From positions 1,066,022-1,130,021 of the forward strand of contig NZ_LMFI01000001.1 in assembly GCF_001426745.1 (NCBI RefSeq): DNA of 64,000 nt, written 5' to 3'. How positions within the stretch are numbered: the stretch's first letter is position 1; each line of letters begins with the position of its first letter. This DNA is from Nocardioides sp. Root140 (GTDB lineage Bacteria > Actinomycetota > Actinomycetes > Propionibacteriales > Nocardioidaceae). Positions 50,779 through 58,973 of this stretch are shown piece after piece. The notes below the pieces were generated by a model. The model did not search any database. It was not told the origin of the DNA and saw only the letters and a list, made by a program, of their open reading frames with translations. The position numbers and the translations under genes are program-made.

Positions 50779-53574
50779 TCAGACGCGGTCGCTCGACACC
50801 GAGGTGATGTCGGGGTCGGCGGCGGGGGAGTCGTCGGTGGCGCCGGAGCCGGCCTGGGCCTGGTTGGACCAGTTCTCCAGCTCGGCCATCACCTGCGGGT
50901 GCTTGTCGACGCACAGGATGACCAGGTCGCCGCGGTTGGCGCGACTCATCGCGTGACGGATGGCGTCGGTCTCGTCGGTGATCACCTCGACCTGCTTGCA
51001 GCGGGTGCCGGCCTCCATGGCCCGGCGTACGCCCTCGGCCACGAACCCGGCCACCTCGCCGCGTTCGCGCCCGCGCAGGGCGACGTCCTCGCGGACCACG
51101 ACCACGTCGAAGTGCTGGGCCGCGATCTCACCGAGCTCGCGCATGTCCTCGTCGCGGCGGTCGCCGGCGGTGGCGATGACGCCGATCCGGGAAGGACGGG
51201 CCAGCTCGTGTGCCGACTCCAGCGACTCGCCGACCCGGTCGACGAAGTCGCCGAGCATGCGCATGCCGGGCGCGTTGTGGCAGTAGTCGACGATGACGTT
51301 GACGCCGTTGACCTCGACCTCGTTGAGCCGACCGGGGGACTGGTAGTAGTTCGTCGAGAACGTGCGCATGCCCTGGCGGATGTCGTGCAGGGGAGCACCG
51401 GCGGCGAAGGCCGCGGCGGCCGCGGCCATCGCGTTCTGCACGTTCATCCGGGCCCGGCCGCCGAAGGTCGACGGCAGCAGGTGGGTCCACGCCAGCTGCA
51501 TCTCACGGCGCCCGTGCTTGACCACGATCATCTCGCCGCGGTCGGACGGCGCCAGGATCAGTGCCTTGCCCCCGCGCCGGCAGTGCGCGTCGATCATCTC
51601 GCGGGCCTCGGTGCCCGGCTCCTCCATGGAGAACCAGACGATCTGGCCCGAGCAGCGCCGGCGCATGTTGCGCACCAGCGGGTCGTCGGCGTTCAGCACG
51701 GCGTGCCCGTCGCGGGGCACCGCCTCCACCACGACGGCCTTCACGTCGGCGAGCTGCTCGACCGTGTCGATGCCGCGCAGTCCCAGGTGGTCGGGCTGCA
51801 CGTTGAGCACCACGGCGACGTCGTTGCGCTCGTAGCCGAGCCCCTCGCGCAGGATGCCGCCGCGGGCCACCTCGAAGACCGCGAAGTCGACGCGCGGGTT
51901 CTGCAGCACCATGCGGGCAGACCGGGGCCCGGACGCGTCGGCCCGGATCAGCAGCCGCTCGTCGATCACGACACCGTCGGTCGAGGTCATGCCGACCTTG
52001 CGGCCCATGCCCTTGAAGATGTGGGAGATCATCCGCGACGTCGTGGTCTTGCCGTTGGTGCCGGTCACCGCGACGATCGGGATGCGCGACGGTGCGCCGG
52101 GCGGGAACAGCATGTCGACCACGGGCTTGGCGATGAACTGCGGCTCGCCGATGGTCGGGTGGGTGTGCATGCGGAACCCGGGGGCGGCGTTGACCTCACA
52201 GATCGCGCCGCCGGTCTCACGGACCGGCTCGGTGATGTCGGGGCAGATGAAGTCGATGCCGGCGATGTCGAGCCCGATCATGCGAGCCGCCTCCTCGGCG
52301 ATCTCGACGTTCTCGGGGTGCGCCTCGAAGGTGCGGTCGATCGAGATGCCGCCGGTCGACATGTTCCCGGTCAGCGCCAGCTTCACCTGGACGCCGGCGT
52401 CGGGCACGTCGGTGAGCTCGAAGCCCTGGTCGCGGACCCTCTCGATGGCGGCGTCGTCGACCTTGATGCGGGTCAGCACCTTCTCGTGCCCGACTCCGCG
52501 CCGCGGGTCGGCGTTGGCCATCTCGACGAGGTGCTCGATGGTGCTCGTGCCGTCACCGGTGACCCCGGCAGGCACTCGCTCGGCGACGGCGGCGAGCTTG
52601 CCGTCGATGATCAGGCACCGGTAGTCCTTGCCGGTGACCATCGACTCGACGATCACCCAGCCGCGGCGGGACTGGTCCTTGGCGACCGGGAACGCCTCGC
52701 GGACGTCGTCCTCGTTCTCCAGGTCGAGGCAGACGCCTCGGCCGTGGTTGCCGTCGAGCGGCTTCACCACCACGGGGTAGCCGATCCGGTTGGCGACGGT
52801 GACCGCCTGGTCGGCGGTCCGCACCGACTCCTGCTTGGGCACCGGCAGCCCGGCGGCACCGAGCAGCCGCGTGGTGAGGTCCTTGTCGCTGGCGATGTCG
52901 ACCGCGATGGAGCTGGTCTCCGAGGTCATCGTGGCCCGGATGCGCTTGGCGTGGACGCCCTGGCCGAGCTGCACGAGCGAGTGCTGGTTCAGGCGCAGCC
53001 ACGGGATGTCGCGAGACACCGCCTCGTCCACGATGGCCTGGGTGGACGGCCCGAACGCGGTGCGCTCGGCGCGCTTGATGAACGCCTCGAGCTCGTTGTC
53101 CCAGTCGAACTCCGGGTCGGCCTCGACCAGGTGGTTGACCAGGCGTACGGCGAGACGCGCGGCGGCCAGGCCGACCTGTTCGTCGACGTAGCCGAAGATC
53201 ACGTTGTAGTGCCCGGGCTTGCCCTTGACCTGTCGGGTCTTGCCGCGACGGATGTCGTGGCCGACCACCTGCTGCAGGGCGAGCGCCGTGTGTTCGGCGA
53301 CGTGGCCGAGCCAGGTGCCCTCGTTGAGGCGCTCGACGAAGCCGCCGCGACGGCCACGGGAGCAGGAGTGCTCACGCAGGCCGGGCAGCATCTGGAGGAT
53401 GTTGTCGGTGAAGGCGGGGATGGTGTTCGTCGGGTACTGCTCGAGTGAGCCGAGATCCACGACCAGGTGGATCGAGCGGTCGTAGGACCAGATGTTGGCT
53501 CCGCGGTAGACCCGCGTCTCGACGATGGCCAGGTCAGCGGTCGGGCGTCCACCCGCCAGGGGAGTGTCGGTCAT
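50779..53574 (-). CDS. cphA: Cyanophycin synthetase
   Basis: The 931-aa enzyme makes cyanophycin, a polymer with an aspartate backbone and arginine side chains. The N domain contains GHVAEHTALALQQVVG; the ATP-grasp domain (about residues 225-480) has VVVKPLDGNHGRGVCLD and CEVNAAPGFRMH; the Mur-ligase domain has VTGTNGKTTTSRMISHI near residue 503 and VIVDYCHNAPGMRML later. All three parts are complete. The ATG overlaps the cphB stop as ATGA. The length, slightly above the common ~875-900 aa, includes a polar C-terminal tail. Confidence 0.96.
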   Translation of the reverse strand: MTDTPLAGGRPTADLAIVETRVYRGANIWSYDRSIHLVVDLGSLEQYPTNTIPAFTDNILQMLPGLREHSCSRGRRGGFVERLNEGTWLGHVAEHTALALQQVVGHDIRRGKTRQVKGKPGHYNVIFGYVDEQVGLAAARLAVRLVNHLVEADPEFDWDNELEAFIKRAERTAFGPSTQAIVDEAVSRDIPWLRLNQHSLVQLGQGVHAKRIRATMTSETSSIAVDIASDKDLTTRLLGAAGLPVPKQESVRTADQAVTVANRIGYPVVVKPLDGNHGRGVCLDLENEDDVREAFPVAKDQSRRGWVIVESMVTGKDYRCLIIDGKLAAVAERVPAGVTGDGTSTIEHLVEMANADPRRGVGHEKVLTRIKVDDAAIERVRDQGFELTDVPDAGVQVKLALTGNMSTGGISIDRTFEAHPENVEIAEEAARMIGLDIAGIDFICPDITEPVRETGGAICEVNAAPGFRMHTHPTIGEPQFIAKPVVDMLFPPGAPSRIPIVAVTGTNGKTTTSRMISHIFKGMGRKVGMTSTDGVVIDERLLIRADASGPRSARMVLQNPRVDFAVFEVARGGILREGLGYERNDVAVVLNVQPDHLGLRGIDTVEQLADVKAVVVEAVPRDGHAVLNADDPLVRNMRRRCSGQIVWFSMEEPGTEAREMIDAHCRRGGKALILAPSDRGEMIVVKHGRREMQLAWTHLLPSTFGGRARMNVQNAMAAAAAAFAAGAPLHDIRQGMRTFSTNYYQSPGRLNEVEVNGVNVIVDYCHNAPGMRMLGDFVDRVGESLESAHELARPSRIGVIATAGDRRDEDMRELGEIAAQHFDVVVVREDVALRGRERGEVAGFVAEGVRRAMEAGTRCKQVEVITDETDAIRHAMSRANRGDLVILCVDKHPQVMAELENWSNQAQAGSGATDDSPAADPDITSVSSDRV

Positions 53575-54587
53575 GAGCTCGCTTCCGTCTCGTCGGCTTC
53601 GATGGTCTGGTCGGCTTCCTTGCGACGCCTGCTCTTGCGTCTCCGGAGCACCGAGGGTGACACGTCACCCGCCGCGATGTCGCGGGCCAGCTTGCGCAGG
53701 TCGCGACCGGCCTCGGCGATCTCGGCCGCCTCGGCGTCATCGGCGACTGCCGGGGCAGGCACGAGTGTGCGTGTCGTCAGGTCGAAGGTCGCACCTTGCG
53801 GCAGCACGTGCAAGACGACGCCTGAGGTCAGCAGGGGTGACGAGCGCGACGCCTCGTGCGCGTTGCTCACGATGCGGGCCGGGTCGAAGATCGTCACGGC
53901 CCCGCGGCCGATGACGCGCAGGATCTCGTGGTCGCCCTCGACCGTCACGACGGCGGCGGTGTCCTCGTCGACACCCATGCCGAGCAGTTGCGGCGACTGG
54001 GCGACGATCATCAGCAGCCGGCCGTAGCGGTTGCGCTGCTCGAAGTGCTGGTCGATCACGCAGTTCTCGACCAGTCCCAGTCCGGCCGCGACCTGGGTCA
54101 TCCGCTGCTTGGCGGTGGCGCCGCCGGTGCCGAAGGCCACCATGTGCGAAGACTGGATGCTGGCGCCCGCGGACGTGCCGGCGATCACCGCGCCACGTCG
54201 TCGGGCGGCGTGGATCGCCTCGCCGAACGGTGTGCCGCAGATCGCGCCGGAGAGCTTGAGCTGGTTGCCGCCGGTCATGAAGATGCCGGTCACGTCGGAC
54301 AGTGCCTCGACGAACGCCGCGTCATGCGACTGCTCACGGGTCACCGGTCGAACGGAGACGACGTCGGCCGCCCCCAGCTTGCGGAACAGGGCGTCGTACA
54401 CCTCGACGATCTCGGGGCCCAGGGAGGACGCCGTGGCGATCACGGCGATCTTCGCGTGCGGGCCTCCCGAGGCCCGGACGAACTCGGTGAGCACCGAACG
54501 CCTGCGCAACTTGTCTTCGGCGCCGCCCACGATCATCAGGGGGCCGGGCGTGGGGGAATCGATGGGGGACTCACTCTCGCTGGGCAT
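53571..54587 (-). CDS. cphB: Cyanophycinase
   Basis: The 338-aa protein is an S51-family peptidase that degrades cyanophycin to Asp-Arg dipeptides. The nucleophile Ser is in VIAGTSAGASIQSS, with GIFMTGGNQLKL before it and CVIDQHFEQRNRYGRL after it. The last ~60 residues are an extra charged tail (ends RRRKSRRRKEADQTIEADETEASS) beyond the usual ~270-280 aa. The ATG at 54587 lies 7 nt after TAGCCT (leaderless type). It heads the cphB-cphA-cupin operon, so breakdown and synthesis are made together. No isoaspartyl dipeptidase gene is in the window. Confidence 0.95.
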   Translation of the reverse strand: MPSESESPIDSPTPGPLMIVGGAEDKLRRRSVLTEFVRASGGPHAKIAVIATASSLGPEIVEVYDALFRKLGAADVVSVRPVTREQSHDAAFVEALSDVTGIFMTGGNQLKLSGAICGTPFGEAIHAARRRGAVIAGTSAGASIQSSHMVAFGTGGATAKQRMTQVAAGLGLVENCVIDQHFEQRNRYGRLLMIVAQSPQLLGMGVDEDTAAVVTVEGDHEILRVIGRGAVTIFDPARIVSNAHEASRSSPLLTSGVVLHVLPQGATFDLTTRTLVPAPAVADDAEAAEIAEAGRDLRKLARDIAAGDVSPSVLRRRKSRRRKEADQTIEADETEASS

Positions 54588-54594
54588 GACAGGC

Positions 54595-54600
54595 AGGCTA
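54595..54600 (-). promoter_or_regulatory. -10 element of the cphB-cphA-cupin operon
   Basis: On the minus strand TAGCCT (54600-54595) is followed by 7 nt and the ATG at 54587. Confidence 0.55.
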
Positions 54601-54620
54601 GCCGGTGCCAACATGGTCGC

Positions 54621-55142
54621 GTGCACAAGTCTTCCCGGATCCTCGTCCTCATGCGGCATGCCAAGGCAGAGACGCCTTCGGCACTCGATCACGAGCGGGA
54701 GCTGGCTCCTCGTGGACGACGCGAGGCGGCGTTGGCAGGCGAGTGGTTGCGACAGGTCGAGGTGGTGCCCGCCGCCGCCCTCGTGTCCTCCGCAGCGCGC
54801 ACGCAGGCCACCTGGTGGGAGGTCTCGACGGCGGGAGGGTTCGACTGCCCGGTCGAGACGAGCGACGCGTTGTACGCCGCCGAACCGGACTCGGCGCTCG
54901 ACCTGATCCGTCTCACGTCGGACGACGTACGCAGCCTGGTCGTCATCGGGCACAACCCGACCATGGCGTTCCTGGCGCAGACGCTGGACGACGGCGAGGG
55001 GGACACAGACGCCTCCAACGGCATGATCGCCGGGTTCCCCACGGGCGCGATGGCGGTCTTCGAGGTCAGCGGCGCCTGGACCGATCTCGACATGGGCGGC
55101 GCCCGCCTGGCCCGCTTCCACGTGCCGCGTGAGGACGACTGA
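54621..55142 (+). CDS. SixA-like histidine phosphatase
   Basis: The 173-aa protein belongs to the histidine phosphatase superfamily, SixA branch. The catalytic motif is VLMRHAKAETP (in place of the usual RHG) and the second active-site stretch is VIGHNPTMAFLAQTL. The GTG start places the motif about 12 residues in, as usual. SixA dephosphorylates phosphohistidine in E. coli; the target here is unknown. It diverges from cphB with only 33 nt between starts. Confidence 0.88.
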   Translation: MHKSSRILVLMRHAKAETPSALDHERELAPRGRREAALAGEWLRQVEVVPAAALVSSAARTQATWWEVSTAGGFDCPVETSDALYAAEPDSALDLIRLTSDDVRSLVVIGHNPTMAFLAQTLDDGEGDTDASNGMIAGFPTGAMAVFEVSGAWTDLDMGGARLARFHVPREDD

Positions 55143-55170
55143 CTCCCGACGGGGCGAGCCAGCCCCTCGC

Positions 55171-56394
55171 TCAGACCGGAGGTGCCGGCGTGACGATGCC
55201 GACGGCGGCGTCAGCGGCCTCGATCTCCTCGCGGGAGATGCCGAGGAGGTACATGATCGCGTCGAGGTAGGGCACGTTCACCGCGGTGTCGGCCGCCTGC
55301 TGGACGACCGGCTTCGCGTTGTAGGCGATGCCGAGCCCGGCCGCGTTGAGCATGTCGAGGTCGTTCGCCCCGTCGCCGATCGCGATCACCTGCTCCTCGG
55401 TGACCCCCACGTCGTGGGCGAAGCGGCGCAGGGCGGCGGCCTTGCCGGCCCGGTCGACGACGTCGCCGACGATGCGCCCGGTGAGCCGGCCGTCGACGAT
55501 CTCGAGCTCGTTGGCGTGGGCGAAGTCGAAGCCGAGGTCGGCCGCGATGCGGTCGGTGATCTGGCTGAAGCCGCCGGAGACCATCGCGAACCGGTAGCCG
55601 AGTCGCTTCAGGGTGCGGATCATGGTGCGGGCACCCGGGGCGAAGACGATGCCCTCGTAGACCCGCTCGAGGGCACGGGCGTCGACCCCTTCGAGCAGGG
55701 CGACCCGTTCGCGCAGTGAGTCGGCGAAGTCGAGCTCGCCGCGCATCGCCTGCTCGGTGACCCGGGCGACCTCCGGCTCGCAGCCCGCGTGGGCGGCCAG
55801 CATCTCGATGACCTCGCCCTGGACCAGCGTGGAGTCGACGTCCATCACGATCAACCGCATGCCGCGTCGCAGCAGGTTGGCCGGCTGGACCGCGACGTCG
55901 ACCCCCTGGAGGGTGGCCTCCTTCACGAGGCCCTCACGCAGGGTGTCGGTCGAGACCCCCGAGACGTGGAGCTCGATGGCAGTGACCGGGTAGCGGGCCA
56001 TGCGCTCGATGCGGTCGATGTTGCCGCCGGAGTCCGCGATGCGTCCCGTCATCGCGGCCATGGCGGCCGCGCGCAGGGGCGCCCCGATGATCGTGACGTG
56101 GCTGCGCCCGTCACGACGGGACTTGTTGTCACCGACTCCGCGGTCGACCTCGACCTGCATGCCGAGTGCCGAGCCGACCTCGACGACCGCGTCACGGAGC
56201 TTCTTCCACTCCCGGGGCGCACTGACCAGCACGCCGAGCACGAGGCGTCGGCGAAGCACGATCTGCTCGATGTCGATCACCTCGACACCCGCAGCGGCCA
56301 GCCTGGAGAAGACCGCCGAGGTCACGCCGGGACGGTCCTTGCCGGTGAGGGTGATGAGCAGGGTCTTCGGCGGGGCTTCTTCGAAGTCAGTCAT
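55171..56394 (-). CDS. serB: Phosphoserine phosphatase with N-terminal ACT domains
   Basis: The 407-aa protein removes phosphate from phosphoserine in the last step of serine synthesis. The N-terminal ~170 residues contain ACT-type regulatory regions (TLTGKDRPGVTSAVFSRLAAAG), and the HAD domain follows with the DxDxT nucleophile motif VMDVDSTLVQGEV near residue 182, MVSGGFSQIT, and IGDGANDLDML. This matches the actinobacterial SerB2 form, in which ACT domains sense amino acids. The ATG is 9 nt after a minus-strand TAGCCT. Confidence 0.95.
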   Translation of the reverse strand: MTDFEEAPPKTLLITLTGKDRPGVTSAVFSRLAAAGVEVIDIEQIVLRRRLVLGVLVSAPREWKKLRDAVVEVGSALGMQVEVDRGVGDNKSRRDGRSHVTIIGAPLRAAAMAAMTGRIADSGGNIDRIERMARYPVTAIELHVSGVSTDTLREGLVKEATLQGVDVAVQPANLLRRGMRLIVMDVDSTLVQGEVIEMLAAHAGCEPEVARVTEQAMRGELDFADSLRERVALLEGVDARALERVYEGIVFAPGARTMIRTLKRLGYRFAMVSGGFSQITDRIAADLGFDFAHANELEIVDGRLTGRIVGDVVDRAGKAAALRRFAHDVGVTEEQVIAIGDGANDLDMLNAAGLGIAYNAKPVVQQAADTAVNVPYLDAIMYLLGISREEIEAADAAVGIVTPAPPV

Positions 56395-56442
56395 GACGGG
56401 TAGAGGCTACTGCGGTCCTGGCCGGTTGTCGGTGCCGACTCG

Positions 56443-56448
56443 TAGTGT
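56443..56448 (+). promoter_or_regulatory. -10 element of the VOC gene, leaderless geometry
   Basis: TAGTGT is followed by 7 nt and the ATG at 56456. Confidence 0.5.
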
Positions 56449-56455
56449 GGGCCGC

Positions 56456-56812
56456 ATGTCCGACACACACCACACCGTCAACTACATCGAGCTCGGTGCC
56501 ACGGACCTCGCGGCGGCGAAGGCGTTCTACACCTCCGCCTTCGGCTGGGAGTTCAACGACTACGGCCCCGACTACGCCGGCATCAAGCTGCCCGGGCGCG
56601 ACGACGAGATCGGCGGGCTCAACCCGGCCACGACTCCGCAGCCCGGCGGCCCGCTGGTCCTGATCTCCTCCGACGACCTCGACGCTACGCATGCCGCGGT
56701 GCTGGCGGCCGGGGGCACGGTCACCGAGGGTCCCTACGCGTACCCGGGCGGCCGTCGGTTCCACTTCACCGATCCGTCCGGCAACGCCCTCGGGGTCTAC
56801 TCCCACCAGTGA
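56456..56812 (+). CDS. VOC (glyoxalase/bleomycin-resistance fold) family protein
   Basis: The 118-aa protein has the two-repeat VOC fold: VNYIELGATDLAAAKAFYTSAFGWEFNDYG and, in the second half, GRRFHFTDPSGNALGVYSHQ. Possible metal ligands are the N-terminal region and the Glu/His positions of the second repeat. It resembles small stand-alone VOC proteins of unknown substrate. It is convergent with the next gene, 18 nt apart. Confidence 0.88.
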   Translation: MSDTHHTVNYIELGATDLAAAKAFYTSAFGWEFNDYGPDYAGIKLPGRDDEIGGLNPATTPQPGGPLVLISSDDLDATHAAVLAAGGTVTEGPYAYPGGRRFHFTDPSGNALGVYSHQ

Positions 56813-56830
56813 CACGACACAGGTGAGGGC

Positions 56831-57568
56831 CTAGTCAGGGGGCCAGACCTCGGGGGAGCAGGCTGCGACCAGGGCCCGGCGGGCGGCGTGTTCCAGCGGG
56901 AGGAGCGCGTCGGCACGCTGCGCCATCTCGTGCGCCGTCACCGCGGCGCCATGGTCCTGGCCGGCCAGCTCGGTGATGCCCAGGGCCTGGAGTGCGCGGC
57001 CGGCCAGCGATCTCGCGCGCTCGGGCGTGCCGGGCGGTGCGTCGTAGGCCGGCACGTGGCGCAGGTTCATCAGCTCGTCGGCGACCTCGGGACGCCAGCG
57101 CGCCACCTCGAGGTCGACGAGGGCCGTGGCCGCGGTCGACACCGCTGCCCGCAGTCCCCGGTCTGCCTCACCGAGATCGACCAGAGCACGACGTGCGGCC
57201 GGCAGCACCTGCCACACCACACCGGCCCCGGCCCGGACCGGGACCAGTCCCAGGTCGGCACCTTCCAGGACGACGGCCTCGCCGGCGTCGAGTGCCGCGG
57301 CATTGAAGTCGGCGGGGCCGCCGAGCCCGGTCGGGTCGCCGGGCGCGGGCAGGGCGAGGCCCGCCGAACGTGCCCCGGAACGGCGTACCGCGCCGAGGGC
57401 CAGGAGCAGCGGAGTGGTGCCGTCGTCGCCGGGCAGTCCGACCAGGTCGTGTGCTGCGTCGCCGTCCAGCACGGCGTCGCGGACGTCGTCCGGAGTGGCC
57501 GCTCCGCGCAGCCAGGCGGACAACCACCACGCCATGCGGGCCGAGTCGATGGGGAGTGCCGATGCCAT
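56831..57568 (-). CDS. Hypothetical actinobacterial protein
   Basis: I do not recognise this 245-aa protein. It is Ala/Leu/Asp-rich, has no signal peptide or transmembrane segment, and contains the stretch MAWWLSAWLRGAATPDDVRDAV near its N terminus and WRPEVADELMNLRH later. Codon use matches its neighbours, and the reading frame is clean, so it is probably a real soluble protein. A minus-strand TAGGCT lies 8 nt before the ATG. It is divergent from the orphan ABC ATPase gene by 38 nt. Confidence 0.7.
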   Translation of the reverse strand: MASALPIDSARMAWWLSAWLRGAATPDDVRDAVLDGDAAHDLVGLPGDDGTTPLLLALGAVRRSGARSAGLALPAPGDPTGLGGPADFNAAALDAGEAVVLEGADLGLVPVRAGAGVVWQVLPAARRALVDLGEADRGLRAAVSTAATALVDLEVARWRPEVADELMNLRHVPAYDAPPGTPERARSLAGRALQALGITELAGQDHGAAVTAHEMAQRADALLPLEHAARRALVAACSPEVWPPD

Positions 57569-57593
57569 GGCGCGGGAGCCTACGCCGGGTGGA

Positions 57594-57599
57594 TAGGGT
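57594..57599 (+). promoter_or_regulatory. -10 element of the orphan ABC ATPase gene
   Basis: TAGGGT is followed by 7 nt and the ATG at 57607. Confidence 0.55.
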
Positions 57600-57606
57600 G
57601 CGGGAC

Positions 57607-58407
57607 ATGACCGCCGTACTTGAGTTCGCCGAGGTGACGGTGCGCCGTGGGGGCGCCACGTTGCTCGACGGCGTCAACTGGACGGTCGAGGAGGACGAAC
57701 GCTGGGTGATCCTCGGCCCCAACGGAGCCGGGAAGACCACGCTGATCCAGGTCGCGGCGGCCCAGATCCACCCCACCTCGGGAGTCGCGGGCATCCTCGA
57801 CGAAGTGCTCGGCACCGTCGACGTCTTCGAGCTGCGCCCGCGGATCGGCCTGACCAGCGCGGCGATCGCCGAGCGCATCCCGCGCCACGAGCTGGTCCGG
57901 GACGTCGTGGTCTCCGCGTCGTACGGCGTGCTCGGTCGATGGAACGAGCACTACGACACCCTCGACCACGGCCGCGCCGAACAGCTGCTCGTCGAGCTCG
58001 GTGCCAAGCCGTTGCTCGACCGCACCTTCGGCACGTTGAGCGAGGGCGAGCGCAAGCGGGTGCAGATCGCCCGCGCCCTGATGACCGACCCCGAGCTGCT
58101 GCTGCTCGACGAGCCCGCCGCGGGCCTCGACCTCGGCGGCCGCGAAGACCTCGTCTCCACGCTGTCGCTCCTCGCGCAGGACGAGCTGGCCCCAGCCACC
58201 GTGCTGATCTCGCACCACGTCGAGGAGATCCCTCCGGGCTTCACCCACGCCCTCCTCCTGCGGCAGGGGAAAGTCGTCGCAGCGGGCCCCGTGGAGCGGG
58301 TGATCACCGAGGAGATGCTCAGCGCCACCTTCGGGATGCCGTTGCAGTTGGGTCACGAAGACGGCCGGTACGCCGCCCGGCGCCGATCGCGCCGACACGC
58401 GGGCTAG
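57607..58407 (+). CDS. Stand-alone ABC ATPase without permease partner
   Basis: The 266-aa ATPase has Walker A GPNGAGKTTL, signature LSEGERKRVQIARAL (Glu in place of the second Gly), Walker B LLLLDEPAAGLDLGG and switch His in LISHHVEEIPPGFTH. The EIPPGFTHALLL end resembles ATPases of the ModF/YhaQ-like soluble group. No permease or binding protein is near, so it may serve a transporter elsewhere or a non-transport role. Its stop codon TAG is the start of the -10 element of the next gene. Confidence 0.9.
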   Translation: MTAVLEFAEVTVRRGGATLLDGVNWTVEEDERWVILGPNGAGKTTLIQVAAAQIHPTSGVAGILDEVLGTVDVFELRPRIGLTSAAIAERIPRHELVRDVVVSASYGVLGRWNEHYDTLDHGRAEQLLVELGAKPLLDRTFGTLSEGERKRVQIARALMTDPELLLLDEPAAGLDLGGREDLVSTLSLLAQDELAPATVLISHHVEEIPPGFTHALLLRQGKVVAAGPVERVITEEMLSATFGMPLQLGHEDGRYAARRRSRRHAG

Positions 58408-58410
58408 GGT
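58405..58410 (+). promoter_or_regulatory. -10 element of the NfeD-like gene, overlapping a stop codon
   Basis: TAGGGT is followed by 6 nt and the ATG at 58417. Its first three bases are the TAG stop codon of the ABC ATPase gene. Confidence 0.55.
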
Positions 58411-58416
58411 TTCGTC

Positions 58417-58878
58417 ATGGACTGGTTGCGCGAACACGCATGGGAGACCTGGTTGGGTCTCACCATCCTGCTCGGCGTGGCCGAGCTGTTCAGCATGGAC
58501 CTCATCCTGCTCATGCTCGCCACCGGTGCCGGGGTCGCGATGGTCGCCGCGTTGCTCGGCGCGCCGTTCGAGCTGACCGTCCTGCTGTTCGCCGGTGCCT
58601 CGGTCGCCGCCTTGGCCCTCGTGCGCCCCAGTGCCCTCAAGAAGCTGCACGCCGGCCCGGAACTCTCGCTGGGCCACGGCAAGCTGGTCGGCCACCACGG
58701 CGTCGTCCTGGCCCGGATCAGCGACCAGGACGCCGGCCGCATCAAGCTCTCGGGTGAGGAATGGACCGCCCGGCCCTACGACGAGTCGATCGTCATCGAG
58801 GCCGGAGAGACGGTGGAGGTGCTCCAGATCAAGGGCGCCACGGCCTACGTCCACCCGGTGCCGCGACTGGAGCCCTGA
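58417..58878 (+). CDS. NfeD-family membrane protein
   Basis: The 153-aa protein has two or three hydrophobic segments in its first half (LGLTILLGVAELF, LILLMLATGAGVAMVAALL and LTVLLFAGASVAALALV) and a soluble C-terminal OB-fold domain containing GHHGVVLARI and GEEWTARPYDE. This is the short NfeD type, which partners SPFH proteins such as the one encoded next. Together they probably form membrane microdomain assemblies. Confidence 0.9.
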   Translation: MDWLREHAWETWLGLTILLGVAELFSMDLILLMLATGAGVAMVAALLGAPFELTVLLFAGASVAALALVRPSALKKLHAGPELSLGHGKLVGHHGVVLARISDQDAGRIKLSGEEWTARPYDESIVIEAGETVEVLQIKGATAYVHPVPRLEP

Positions 58879-58973
58879 AGGCTCTGCCGGCATCTGCTCC
58901 ACCACGCACCTGAACCACCAGACCTGCTTCACGAAAGAGTGACGGATCTTCCGTCCGGGGAAAGGAAGAGCAG

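Noticed and set aside
50899..53448. Open frame of ~850 codons antisense to cphA
   Set aside because: Antisense shadow of a well-supported gene; no domain or ribosome-binding site.
54588..55121. In-frame N-terminal extension of cphB
   Set aside because: It runs antisense through the SixA-like gene; the ATG at 54587 follows a good -10 element and gives the normal family start.
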